The position numbers were made by a program, and so were the translations under genes. Below are positions 37,531-47,960 of a stretch of DNA of 64,000 nt, in pieces. Under the pieces are notes generated by a model. The model worked only from the letters and a program-made list of their open reading frames with translations, made no database searches and was not told where the DNA came from. The stretch's first letter is position 1, and each line of letters begins with the position of its first letter. Source of the stretch: Pyxicephalus adspersus (Eukaryota > Chordata > Amphibia > Anura > Pyxicephalidae); contig NC_092858.1 in assembly GCF_032062135.1 (NCBI RefSeq), positions 162,977,730-163,041,729 of the forward strand, read 5' to 3'.

Positions 37531-38186
37531 TAGACTTGCAATAGACCTGAGAGAATGATAGGATTACACAATGAAATACAGTTTATATGGTTATACTTGT
37601 ACTATGCATATTGTTAGCCGTGTAAAGGCCATAGTTAGGGCTTTATCAGGGTACTATGCACATATGAATAAATGTATGGTGAGTAATGAATAATGTATGG
37701 TGTACTGTATATATATTGTGGAGCACCAAATGATAGGCTGGTAATCTCCAGGCTTCAGCATCTCTTTAGGCTCCTGTCTGTATTTAAATGGAGAAAAAAG
37801 CAAACAAAACAGTCCTGAAGGGGTGTTTCAGAAACACAAAAAGTCCCTTCAACAAAAGAAAAGCCTACTGGCTAGCAAAACAAATGATTGGATCTGGCTT
37901 TAAAATCATCACTTTATATCCCAGTCACAGGTAGTCTGTATTACACAGCTAGAGCCCCTGCTGCTTAGCACCCGATGTGCTATATAAGCTTGTGAGAAAA
38001 TGTGGAACCCAGGGGAATCTGCCCCACCCGACTCTTGCAGATTCTCACTAGAACCAACCCCAGAACAGACATTTTGAACAACCTGCAGCAAAAGCTAGAG
38101 CTTCCCTGCAACACATCTCTGTAGGTTCTACCTAAGCAAACATTTCTTGGTCCCACGGTACCGTGTATCCTGGATTTTTTCCAGTA
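37531..38186. other. Intergenic, nothing recognised
   Basis: No supported feature. Confidence 0.4.
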
Positions 38187-39759
38187 TCAAAGGTGCCCCC
38201 ACGTCTCTATGTTACAATATATATATGTTGAGAAAAAGACAGTACAAAGCATGATAATCTAACCACAGGTGTAAAACAACATGCAACATATTCAATCTTG
38301 CCATTATTTATTTAACAAAAATGTGTGTGGGGAAACACTAAGTGATTCGATAACTTGTAGGAGCACCAATACCGTGAAGTTGTTGTTTTCTGTATGATTT
38401 ATCAGTCTCGCACAAACTGATTTATTAAAAGTCTCCAAGGCTGGAGAAAATACCCTTTCATCAGTGAAGCTGGGTGATCCAGCAAACCTGGAAAGGGTTT
38501 TTTCAAGTCATTTGCTATTTGTTATCAAATGTTTTCAATTCTGGACCAGATCCATTCCAGGTTTGCTGTATCACCCAGCTTCTGTGCTGAAAGTGTATAA
38601 TCACCTTGGAGACCTTTAAAAAAACTGATCTATTGTTGCTGAAGAATTTAAGCCCAATCTTCTTTACTAAATTGCCGTTCAATGAGGTTTGTGGTAATTT
38701 TTTTTATGAACAGCTTCTTAAGGTCCGGCCAAAGCATTTTGATTGTTTTGAGGTCTTTATTTTACCTGGGTAATTGCAATATCTTGATCCTTTCCCTTTT
38801 TAGCCATTCTGTTGTAGACTGGCTGGTTTGCTTGGGATCACTGTCCTGTGGTATGATCCAGTTTTGTCATTTAGATGGTCTTACATTTGACTCAAGAATA
38901 CTTTGGTACACAGAGGTGTTCAAGGTTGGCTCAGTAACTGCAGGGTGCCCATGTCCCAAAACAAGCCCAAATAACCACCCCTCCACCACCATGCTGATAC
39001 GTTGTGGTTTTTTACCAAATGTGGAACTGTGCATTGTTGCTAACCATTACCACTTTGGTCTTGTCTGTCCAACTTTTTTTCATAACTCTTGTTGTTTATT
39101 CAAATTTAACCTAGCAAACCTAAACCGCGCTGCCATGTTTGTGCTGGCAATCCTTCCAAACAAGCTATACTTGTTAGGTCAATGCCTAGTAGTTCCATCA
39201 TGAACTTTAAAGTTTAATATGCTGAGGCTTGTATAGTCTTAGATGTACCTGTTAGGAGATGCTTATCTGTCCAGCGACTCCGTGCTGTGCGCCATCACAG
39301 AATAAAACACTGTTTATTCTGTCCAGCGATGTAATTTGCAGCAGCCCCTGCTTCTCTTTAGCCGTGCAGCCCAATGTATTTTATAGCATCCCCAGCATCC
39401 ATTGTTAGGCTGTACACAGCTTAAGGGGATTCTATGGGCTGATCAGCTCCAGACTAAGGGCCTGATTTATTAAAGCTCTACAAGGCTGGAGCGTATACAC
39501 TTTCACCAGTGAAGCTAGGTGATCAAGCAAACCTGGAATGGATTTCTTCAATGTCATTTGCTATCAAATGTTTTGAATCCTGGACCTGGTCCATCCCAGG
39601 TTTGTTGGATCACCCAGCTTTACTGGTTAAAGTGTATTCTCTCCAGCTGTGGAGAGCTAAATCAGGGCCTAAGTCCTGCACTGCTATTGCCTGGTGGGAT
39701 TTTAAAACCTCTCTGCTCAGTCACCAGTGCCTGTTGTGGCGTATAGCTAAAGCTGCGTA
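38187..39759. repeat. Tandem duplication, unit 1 (1,573 bases)
   Basis: Runs from 'tcaaaggtgcccccacg' to '...aaagctgcgta' and is followed directly by the second unit. It holds the Tc1 catalytic half, a family D repeat, and the left part of the solo LTR with another family D repeat inside. The two units are nearly identical by eye. Unit 1 has an extra 'tgattcgataacttg' type segment near 38,345 that unit 2 lacks. Confidence 0.9.
38640..39235 (-). pseudogene. Tc1 transposase catalytic half, copy 1
   Basis: The minus strand reads, with breaks, 'HHGGGVVIWACFG', then the third-strand region 'QDSDPKQTS', 'TTEWLKRERIKVL' and 'LWPDLKKLF'. These correspond to the second catalytic Asp area and the downstream part of a Tc1/mariner DDE domain. 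The long plus-strand open frame at 38,682-39,203 is the antisense shadow and should not be taken as a gene. Confidence 0.8.
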
Positions 39760-40189
39760 TCAAAGGTGCCCCCACGTCTCTATGTTACAATATATATATG
39801 TTGAGAAAAAGACAGTACAAAGCATGATAATCTAACCACAGGTGTAAAACAGCATGCAACATATTCAATCTTGCCATTATTTATTTAACAAAAATGTGTG
39901 TAGGGAAACACTAAGAGCACCAATACCGTGAAGTTGTTGTTTTCTGTATGGTTTATCAGTCTCTCACAAAGGGCCTGATTTATTAAAGGTCTCCAAGGCT
40001 GGAGAAAATACACTTTCATCAGTGAAGCTGGGTGATCCAGCAAACCTGGAAAGGGTTTTTTCAAGTCATTTGCTATTTGTTATCAAATGTTATCAATTCT
40101 GGACCAGATCCATTCCAGGTTTGCTGGATCACCCAGCTTCTGTGCTGAAAGTGTATAATCACCTTGGAGACCTTTAAAAAAACAGATCT

Positions 40190-40800
40190 ATTGTTGCTGA
40201 AGAATTTCAGCCCAATCTTCTTTACTAAATTGCCGTTCAATGAGGTTTGTGGTCATTTTTTTTATGAACAGCTTCTTAAGGTCCGGCCAAAGCATTTTGA
40301 TTGTTTTGAGGTCTTTATTTTACCTGGGTCATTGCAATACCTTGATCCTTTCCCTTTTTAGCCATTCTGTTGTAGGCTGGCTGGTTTGCTTGGGATCACT
40401 GTCCTGTGGTATGATCCAGTTTTGTCATTTAGATGGTCTTACATTTGACTCAAGAATACTTTGGTACACAGAGGTGTTCAAGGTTGGCTCAGTAACTGCA
40501 GGGTGCCCATGTCCCAAAACAAGCCCAAATAACCACCCCTCCACCACCATGCTGATACGTTGTGGTTTTTACTAAATGTGGAACTGTGCATTGTTGCTAA
40601 CCATTACCACTTTGGTCTTGTCTGTCCAACTTTGTTTCAGAATTCTTGTTGTTTATTCAAATTTAACCTAGCAAACCTAAACCGCGCTGCCATGTTTGTG
40701 CTGGCAATCCTTCCAAACAAGCTATACTTGTTAGGTCAATGCCTAGTAGTTCCATCATGAACTTTAAAGTTTAATATGCTGAGGCTTGTATAGTCTTAGA
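40190..40800 (-). pseudogene. Tc1 transposase catalytic half, copy 2
   Basis: The duplicate of 38,640-39,235 with few differences. One base-count change near 40,569 breaks the antisense frame that is open in copy 1, giving separate plus-strand shadows. Confidence 0.8.
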
Positions 40801-41015
40801 TGTACCTGTTAGGAGATGCTTATCTGTCCAGCGACTCCGTGCTGTGCGCCATCACAGAATAAAACACTGTTTATTCTGTCCAGCGATGTAATTTGCAGCA
40901 GCCCCTGCTTCTCTTTAGCCGTGCAGCCCAATGTATTTTATAGCATCCCCAGCATCCATTGTTAGGCTGTACACAGCTTAAGGGGATTCTATGGGCTGAT
41001 CAGCTCCAGACTAAG

Positions 41016-41228
41016 GGCCTGATTTATTAAAGCTCTACAAGGCTGGAGCGTATACACTTTCACCAGTGAAGCTAGGTGATCAAGCAAACCTGGAATGGAT
41101 TTCTTCAATGTCATTTGCTATCAAATGTTTTGAATCCTGGACCTGGTCCATCCCAGGTTTGTTGGATCACCCAGCTTTACTGGTTAAAGTGTATTCTCTC
41201 CAGCTGTGGAGAGCTAAATCAGGGCCTA
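41016..41228. repeat. Family D palindromic repeat inside the LTR
   Basis: From 'gggcctgatttattaaagc' to 'gagagctaaatcagggcc', with TAA on both outer sides. Duplicate copies of it and of a related one are at 39,459-39,671, 38,410-38,640 and 39,968-40,192. Confidence 0.75.
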
Positions 41229-41308
41229 AGTCCTGCACTGCTATTGCCTGGTGGGATTTTAAAACCTCTCTGCTCAGTCACCAGTGCCTGTTGTGGCGTA
41301 TAGCTAAA

Positions 41309-41641
41309 GCTGCGTACACACGTCAGATTTTTCTCGCCCAATAATCGGCATCGGCCAGATATCGGGCGAGAATCTGGCGTGTGTACAGTCGGCGTCGTTC
41401 ATCGTCCGTGGATCCGTCCTGGCGGATCCACGAACGATGAACGACGAGCGATCCTAATGCAAGGGAAGGGGGAGAGCCCGCAGCAGGGTGCCGCTCCGTC
41501 GTTCTCCCCCTCCCCTCTCCAAAGAGCATTACATACATACATGTACATACAGCACCGTTCATGCATCATGTGGTTCTTTGTCGTTGGAAAGGATCGTGAA
41601 AGATCCTTTCCAATTACAAAGATTGCACATGTGTACGCAGC
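41309..41641. mobile_element. GCTGCGTACACAC palindromic element inside the LTR
   Basis: Ends 'gctgcgtacacac' and 'atgtgtacgcagc' with the family's internal blocks; 333 bases against 329 at 20.4 kb. The flanks are TAAA and TTTA rather than TTAA, so the target site is mutated or atypical. Open frames on both strands are shadows. Confidence 0.8.
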
Positions 41642-42049
41642 TTTAGCAAATCTGTGCTGAATTGTGTTTTAGTCTGATTTACAGTTGCTGACCTCGCCTG
41701 TTCTTGACCTATCGTTTGTATGCAGCCTGGACCAACCTTTTGCCTGTGATCCCAACTCTGCTTGTGTACTTTGGTGAATGTATATTCTGTGTATGACCTC
41801 TGCTCTGTATTCTGCACTTGGCTCTGTTGGAATCTTAGTACTACTTTATCTGTGGACCTCTGGCTTGCTGCCAGCCCATTCCCAAACACCATTCCATTGC
41901 GCATCCCAAGTCCTGGGGGCAACCGAGTGCTGGGAGACGCAACCAGTCTCCCGAGGCTGAGCAGGGGCTGCTATAAGTGAAGACTGCGGTGTTAGATTGG
42001 GGGACTGGTGTCTGGTGAGGACTGGTGCTGACCAGGTCCTTACAGTACC

Positions 42050-42270
42050 TTTTTGCAACTTCTCTGAACTTTGCCCAGTCTCACCTTAGGATGAATTTGC
42101 TGTGATAACTCTTAAATGTTTTCCATTTTTATGAATACTTTTTGTCACTGTTGAATGATGGACTTCAAATTGTTTGGAGGAGAGCATATACTCCCTTCCA
42201 TGATTGATGGGCTTCTTCATTAGATTAATACTCAAGTCTCCCCTCCTTGGCATTGTCTTAACACACACCT
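42050..42270 (-). pseudogene. Tc1 transposase N-terminal part
   Basis: An open frame from complement 42,268 begins 'MPRRGDLSINLMKKPINHG' and continues with 'SKQFEVHHSTVTKSIHK', the helix-turn-helix DNA-binding region of a Tc1 transposase. It is cut at the GTACC target of the solo LTR, beyond which the rest of the protein lies in broken form. Confidence 0.8.
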
Positions 42271-42600
42271 AAATGCTCCACACCAGCAAACTTCCAAAAG
42301 TCTGCTTCTATAAAGGTGATCACACTTGCTTATAAACAATGAAATAAGTGTATTAGACTAGCAAAACCTGGCTGCTACTTACCCTCTGTAATCCTATAAA
42401 GTAGTAAAAATGTACTAAACATTTGTCACACTGTTTCTGACTTTTGTGTTAGTTTTTATCAAATAAATAATGACACAGTATAATATGTCATGTGTTGTTG
42501 TTCAACTAAAGTTATATTTATCTAATTTGAGGAACCGAAGGGACCAGATGATTTTTCACTCCTGATCCATAAATTCCTAGAAATGATAAGGTGTACTTAT

Positions 42601-43519
42601 TATACTATATATTGTTTTAATAGTCTCCTACACTCAATGATCTCATACACATACATACATGATTTTATACTTATTTAAAACCTTTATTTTATGGTTTGCC
42701 TATATCCTTTAATAACCCAGAAACATAGGGTTGGCAACTGAGGTCAGATTGTGTGTTGCCTGTAGCATAGTACACACAGCAGAATTTCACTTACAATCTG
42801 ATAAAATGAGCTGACGTGAATGTGAAATGAAATCAGCAAGTTTTCTCCTCTGATGTGTTGGCAAATATGGATTGAAAATACACAAGGCATGTCATGCGTA
42901 TGAACAATCAATCAAATCTGATCAGAACTCTGATCTGAACGTCGATCCAATAAAATTGTTCATAAGCAATGTATCGCACACGTGTGTGATGTGCTGGGGT
43001 TTCCAATAAAGGAGAAAGTCAATTGGTGAAGGGGAAAGGTAACGTACAGTTTGTAGGTGGGGAGATATTTAAACTTCACATACACAAAAGTGTGATTTTT
43101 GAGGGCACACTTAAATATGTTTTTTGCATTTTACAATACCCAGAACTTTAAAAAATAATTGTTAATATGGCTAAAACATGACATTGATCTAAACCAGCCA
43201 GCCACAGTGCTTATGTTCGCACTTACTGATAGGCTGGATTCACAGGGTTGTGTAAAAATATGTGTAGGTTTATGCTGTGTTGTGCACATTCTCCATGCTG
43301 CCCATTGTGTTATTAGGTATGTCACATGGCTCAGCTGTTTGTACTGTGCTGTAATATTCCTCCATTCTGCACACAACAATGAATGAATAACACTACTGGG
43401 GTGTTGTATTATGTCTATGGAGGAACACAAAATGTACAATGTTTATTTTCAGAGAAAGCTATTACATTTTTCTGAGTATGTAAAATATTACATACAAAAA
43501 TGTAATTTAATGGATGGAC
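42601..43519. other. Intergenic, nothing recognised
   Basis: No supported gene. The two overlapping 75-102 codon frames on opposite strands lack family signals. Confidence 0.4.
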
Positions 43520-44260
43520 TGAGGACATAGTTACATAGTAGGTTAGATTATAGTCCATTAAATTCAACTACTGGGGAAATAAACATATCCCAAATACAAA
43601 ACCCTATAGACATAATTGGTCCAGAGGAAGGCAAAAAAAATTTCCTGGTACAATTTATACATCCTGATTATAGACATCCTGTATGGACATAATTCCATTA
43701 CTTAGTTTGGTGTCATCTGCAAACACAGAAATGGTACTTTCAATCCCCAACTCTATATCATTGATGAAGATGTTAAACAGTAAAGGTCCCAACACTGAAC
43801 CCTGGGGTACACCACTAATAACCTTAGATCATTCAGAGTATGAACCATTAATTACAACTCTCTGGATGCCATCTTTAAGCCAGTTCTCTATCCATTTACA
43901 GATTGACTTTTCTAAACCTATCGACCCTAACTTGCATAATAACCGTCTGTGGGGTACAGTGTCAAATGCTTTAGCAAAGTCCAAGTACACTATATCAACT
44001 GCTATTCCATTGTCTACCTGTTTACTTACTTCCTCATAAAAAGAGAGTAAATTTGTATGACAACTTCTGTCTGTCTTGAAGCCATGCTATCACTTATATT
44101 ATTATTTTCTAGCAGGAACTCCTCCATGTGGTTCTTTATCAAACTAAGGGGTCTGTAGATACCTGGTAATGACTTTGCTCCCTTTTTGAAGATAAGAACC
44201 ACATTGGCCTTAAGCCAATCCATCGGTACCTTGCCAGTAACTAAAGAGTCCTAAAAACCA
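43520..44260 (-). pseudogene. LINE reverse transcriptase remnant with 3' end
   Basis: The minus strand reads RT core motifs: 'VYLDFAKAFDTVPHRRLL' with the first catalytic Asp, '[20 protein letters not shown]', then '[11 protein letters not shown]' with the catalytic FADD box. Upstream is 'FKKGAKSLPGIYRPLSLI'. This order is that of non-LTR retrotransposons of the CR1/L2/Rex1 sort. After about 43,680 it jumps to a 3' segment ('ctggggaaataaacatatcc'), so a deletion joins RT to the tail. Stops interrupt it and the endonuclease is absent. The plus-strand 118-codon frame is its antisense. Confidence 0.85.
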
Positions 44261-44344
44261 GTGGGACCTTTGGTGCGTAGCGGCACAAGGCAGTGCATGA
44301 TGGGGTGCAGCCTATTCATATATTAGGTGCACTGAAACCAGGAA

Positions 44345-44655
44345 CCATACAGCCCCCCAATTATATACAGCACCCACAATACTGCCCCCCAAATATATAC
44401 AGCACCCACCATACTGCCCCCTAATTATATACAGCACCCACCATACTGCTCACCAATACAGGAACCAGCCTGCACCCCATTATATACAGCACCCACCATA
44501 CAGGAACCACCCTGCACCCCATTATATACAGCACCCACCATACANCCACCCTGCACCCCATTATATACAGCACCCACCATACAGGAACCACCCTGCACCC
44601 CATTATATACAGCACCCACCATACAAGAGCCACCCTGAACCCCAATATACACTGC
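44345..44655. repeat. Minisatellite, period 42 bases, upstream of BACH1
   Basis: Units of about 42 bases, 'cagcacccaccatacagg' followed by 'aaccaccctgcacccc' and 'attatata', repeat about six times, with shorter variants on the left. One unknown base sits at 44,545. The glycine/valine-tryptophan type frames on the minus strand are translations of the repeat. Confidence 0.9.
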
Positions 44656-44789
44656 CCCCGTATACATAGGACTTTGCACCCCATGTCCCGGGTAGCGGTA
44701 GGTACCGGCACTCCCCCGGTCTGTGTACACGGATGGAGTTTCTGTCATTGAGCTGTTTCCAGGATCCTCTCTGATGTCTGTGAGTGAAA

Positions 44790-44840
44790 CTCAAAACCCC
44801 GCCCCCTCCTCCCATCAAGTGACGTCACTTCCGGGTCCTT
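44790..44840 (+). promoter_or_regulatory. BACH1: BACH1 core promoter (GC box, CRE, ETS core)
   Basis: 'ccccgccccc' at 44,797-44,806 is a GC box for Sp/KLF factors. 'tgacgtca' at 44,820-44,827 is a perfect CRE/ATF palindrome. It runs directly into 'cacttccgg' (44,826-44,834), whose TTCCGG is an ETS core. No TATA box is seen, as in many broadly expressed GC-rich promoters. The placement about 100 bases before a consensus splice donor, on the coding strand of BACH1, supports a promoter role. Transcription starts would be expected at about 44,835-44,890; this is inference. Confidence 0.65.
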
Positions 44841-44930
44841 CTCCTGTCTGGGAAGTGGATTGTGCTGTCCGGACGGCTGCAGGTTGGGAAGAGGAATTCG
44901 GGCTGATGAGAGCGGGGAACTCCGAATGTT
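44840..44930 (+). other. BACH1: BACH1 exon 1 (5' untranslated), predicted
   Basis: GC-rich leader ending '...tccgaatgtt' before a strong GTAAGT donor at 44,931-44,936. Mammalian BACH1 also has a non-coding first exon at a CpG-rich promoter. The 5' edge is not visible and 44,840 is a guess. An ATG at 44,906 starts an upstream frame discussed separately. Confidence 0.55.
44906..44930 (+). other. Upstream ORF of BACH1, first part
   Basis: ATG at 44,906 opens eight codons plus one base before the splice donor. Joined to the exon at 57,021 the frame stays open, passes a second in-frame ATG at 57,041, and stops at TAG 57,074-57,076, after the BACH1 ATG. The product would be 26 residues. It depends on the exon 1 prediction. 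Confidence 0.45.
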
Positions 44931-44964
44931 GTAAGTGTGATGTGTGCGGAGAGATGGGGGGACT

Positions 44965-45835
44965 GCTTGTCGGGGGTACAGGTTATATACGGGTCATGTA
45001 CAGGTCTGTGTGCTGGGGTTACAAGTCTCATACATGGCTGTGTTCCTGGAGTGCCAGTCACATACATACGTTGTGTCTGTTCTGGTATATTGGTCTAATA
45101 CATACATGTGCCATATACAGGGGGTACAGGTCATGTGCATGTCTCTGTTGTTTTTACAAGTCACATACACGTATGTAGTCAGTGTACAGGGGAGATACGT
45201 GTGTCTCTATGCCATGTACAGGGGGGGTGTGGGTCACATATGTGTGTCTCTGTGCAATGTAAAGGGGGTACCGGTCAGATACGTGTGTCTCTGTGCCATG
45301 TAAAGGGGGTACCGGTCACATACATGTGTCTCTATGCCATGTACGGGGGTGTGTGGGTCACATATGTGTGTCTCTGTGCCATGTAAAGGGGGTACCGGTC
45401 ACATATGTGTGTCTCTGTGCCATGTACAGGGGGGGCTGCGGGTAACATATGTGTGTCTCTCTGCCATGTAAAGGGGGTAATGGTCACATATGTGTGTCTC
45501 TGTGCCATGTACAGGGGGGGTGTGGGTCACATATGCGTGTCTCTGTGCAATGTAAAGGGGGTACCGGTCACATACATGTGTCTCTGTGCCATGTACGGGG
45601 GGGTGTGGGTCACATACATGTGTCTCTGTGCCATGTACAGGGGGTACCGGTCAGATACGTGTGTCTCTGTGCCATGTAAAGGGGGTACCGGTCACATATG
45701 TGTGTCTCTGTGCCATGTAAAGGGGGTACCGGTCACATATGTGTGTCCCTCCGCCATGTGCTGGGGGGTACAGGTCACATACGTGTGTCTCTGTGCCATG
45801 TACAGGGGGTACCGGTCACATACGCATCTTTTCAG
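44965..45835. repeat. Minisatellite, period about 41 bases, in BACH1 intron 1
   Basis: Clean units such as 'gtgtctctgtgccatgtaaa' plus 'gggggtaccggtcacatat' repeat every 41 bases (45,661 to 45,702). Longer variants and degenerate copies extend left to the end of exon 1. There are about sixteen recognisable units. The 76-151 codon frames rich in MCVS and LCAM motifs are translations of the repeat, not genes. Confidence 0.9.
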
Positions 45836-46559
45836 ACACGGCTGATACCACTGTTGGGATTTCAATGCAGCAAACACAAATGTGACAGTCCAGTTTGGAA
45901 CTTATGAGCTTCCTGGATTTCTGACAGATCAGAAGTAATTTTTCTTTAGTTTATCAGTTTTCAATATACAAAAAGTGGGAGAAGTACATGTAGTGTAGAA
46001 CAATTATGTATTTTTTGTATTTAGCATCACATTGTAGCGAGACATGTAAACACTATTAAACTGGCAAGTAAAGCGTGCTACATAGTTCTGCACTACTGGT
46101 CAACTCATTATAAAAACAGGATCCCTGTGCATGCAGGATTGTTCAATGTTTGTTTCCCCTGTAGCGTTCTGTGGTTTCTTCCGTAGGTCCCTATGTCATT
46201 ACAGGACCCATTAGTGACATAGGGAGGATGGGAGGAACCATTGAGAGTAGCGGGGGCCACAGACTTTCAACACAGACCTCATTAAACTAAGTTGTGAGTT
46301 CTTCAAGATTCAAAGCTGTCAAATGACTGCAAAGAAAAAAAAATGTCAGCTTGAGTACATTGCTTGTAGTCTGTTAATGAAGAACTATAGTTCTGTATTT
46401 CAGATTTTTTTCCGGTAGTATTTTATTGCATAGGGGCAGGTGGGGGTGGGGGGTCACACCTCATTCATTCATTAGAACCTGTCACCTGCACAGTGCTGTT
46501 ACGTAGGGTTTTATTCTTCTTCTTTATGATAGCAAAAAATTGGGTTAAAAAATAAAGTT
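45836..46559. other. BACH1 intron 1, nothing recognised
   Basis: No exon or repeat supported. Confidence 0.5.
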
Positions 46560-46800
46560 GAATACATTTTTAAAACATTTGTAAGCCCATTGTTACAAGT
46601 CAGGTTGAAAAAAGACATAAATCCATCAAGTTCAACTTCTAGGGAAATAAACATATCCCAGATATAAAACCCTATGGACATGGTTGATCCAGAGGAAGGC
46701 AAAAAAAACCCTGGTACAATTTGCTCCAATTCCTGATTCCATGAGGCAATCAAATGTTCCCCGAATCAACAATACATACAGCATAAATGCACACCTTATG
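46560..46800 (-). repeat. LINE 3' end fragment
   Basis: 'gttgaaaaaagacataaatc', 'aaataaacatatcccagat' and 'ccagaggaaggcaaaaaaa' match the 3' segment of the LINE remnant at 43.5 kb. Both are minus-strand. Confidence 0.75.
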
Positions 46801-47294
46801 TATGGACATATATGAAAACAATGATTGTGATACATGGTAAAAATCTCTGTGCCACCAGAATGAGAGAAATCATTTTAGGTACAGTTTTGGGTACCCTCAT
46901 TTTCTGCCATATAGAGGCTGGGATGTGTTTGGTATTTACTTGGTGTAAAGTCATCTTTAATATGTATAAGAACTGGAGAGAATTTTGTGCTGTATTCTAC
47001 GAGGTCTATACGATCAGAAAATGTGAAATGTTTTGGGGGGATTTTTAAAAATTACTAGGGGCTGATTTTAGGGCGAACCACCAAAAGGGGAGGTTTTCTG
47101 TTTTGATAATTTTTTTATGAAAATGTTCTTAAAAATTAATAGAAATATTTCACATGCAGCGCAAAGGGGAAATAAATCAAAACAGTCATACAACAAACAA
47201 GAAATGGTAAGGGGGGGGGGCAATAAATAAGGTGGGTCACTAAAGGGGCAGTTTTATTAAAGACAGCAGGCTCATTCCTTTCAATGCACACTTC
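46801..47294. other. BACH1 intron 1, nothing recognised
   Basis: Contains a G run near 47,211-47,220. No feature supported. Confidence 0.45.
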
Positions 47295-47960
47295 CTGGTA
47301 TGAAGGTATATGTGTCTTACCTCATGTGACAGCTTTGGGCCAATCAGCACTGCAGTAGCTGATAACATAGCAGTGATCTCCCCAGCCGCTTTTAGCTGGG
47401 TGCACCACCCGGCTCTCTTCAGTAACCACCTGGGTGTTTTTGGTGGCATTAGTGCGTGTTTCCATGTGATAACTTGTCAATCAAAGCAACGTGCGGCAAC
47501 TTACATGACAAGTATTGGTGAGCTGTGTTGACATTTATTCCTAATGGCGCTCCAAACACACCTTGCCGGTGCATTGTTAAGAGTGCACTATATTTCTTTA
47601 CAATGTGGTGCTTTGGGCTGCCTATCAAATGCACAACAGTTTGCATGCAACTGTAATGGAAATAGACCCATATCACACTTTTTAAACCTGAAAAACATAC
47701 CCAGTACTCCCTGGTAAGAAGGTATATGTGTCTTACCTCATGTGACAGCTTTGAGCCAATCAGCACAGCAGTAGCTGGTATCATAGCAGTGTTCTCCCGA
47801 GCCGCTTTTAGCTGGGCGCACCACCCGGCACTTTTCAGTAACCACCCGGCTGTTTTTGGTGGTTACTGATGAGTTGGGTAACAATACAGGGGCTTTCACC
47901 TACCTACAATTTCTAAAAATAAATTCTGTGTTGAACACTGCATAGCCCTGTGTACAAATC
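47295..47960. repeat. Local direct duplication carrying a family G repeat
   Basis: 47,295-47,452 and 47,709-47,866 are collinear: 'gaaggtatatgtgtcttacc', 'tcatgtgacagcttt', 'gccaatcagcac', then family G ('agccgcttttagctggg', 'gtaaccacc'). The second copy continues family G to about 47,960 ('gtgttgaacactg'). The shared sequence before family G shows that a locus already carrying the insertion was duplicated. Confidence 0.75.

Larger units (their letters stand above)
39760..41316. repeat. Tandem duplication, unit 2 (1,557 bases)
   Basis: Begins 'tcaaaggtgcccccacg' and ends at the GTA inside 'gctgcgtacacac', the first bases of a palindromic element present in full only after this unit. Both breakpoints share the trinucleotide GTA. 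Confidence 0.9.
40807..42044. mobile_element. Solo LTR inserted in the Tc1 element
   Basis: Starts 'tgttaggagatgctt', ends 'ccaggtccttaca', and is flanked by GTACC at 40,802-40,806 and 42,045-42,049, a 5-base duplication typical of LTR-element integration. The Tc1 sequence continues across one copy of GTACC. Without two internal palindromic elements it would be about 690 bases. No internal retroelement genes remain, so it is a recombined solo LTR. The 60-102 codon frames inside are not genes. Confidence 0.85.
38187..42600 (-). mobile_element. Tc1-like transposon, interrupted and partly duplicated
   Basis: The minus-strand start of a Tc1 transposase is at complement 42,268 ('MPRRGD...'), near the right end at about 42,600. 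The C-terminal, catalytic part lies at 38,640-39,235 and again at 40,190-40,800. The element is interrupted by a solo LTR (40,807-42,044) and holds a family D repeat. About 1.57 kb of the composite is tandemly duplicated. Stops and frameshifts break the transposase, so it is inactive. The element ends are judged by content; I did not confirm TA flanks. Confidence 0.8.

Noticed and set aside
38682..39203. A 173-codon plus-strand open frame, the longest unexplained by BACH1 apart from gypsy pol
   Set aside because: It is the antisense of a decayed Tc1 transposase, whose motifs are readable on the minus strand. The near-copy at 40,240-40,760 is its tandem duplicate.
41016..41228. Harbinger-type assignment of family D from TAA flanks
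   Set aside because: TAA on both sides is seen only at this copy and its duplicate. Copies at 7.6, 11.4 and 31.2 kb do not show it, so the superfamily is left open.
44421..44748. Repetitive frames on the minus strand (VVWWVLYIMGCR type)
   Set aside because: Translations of the 42-base minisatellite. The period is a multiple of three, so frames stay open without being coding.
44944..45845. Several 90-150 codon frames with repeated MCVS and LCAM motifs
   Set aside because: They translate the 41-base minisatellite, and the period is not a multiple of three, so all frames show such motifs.
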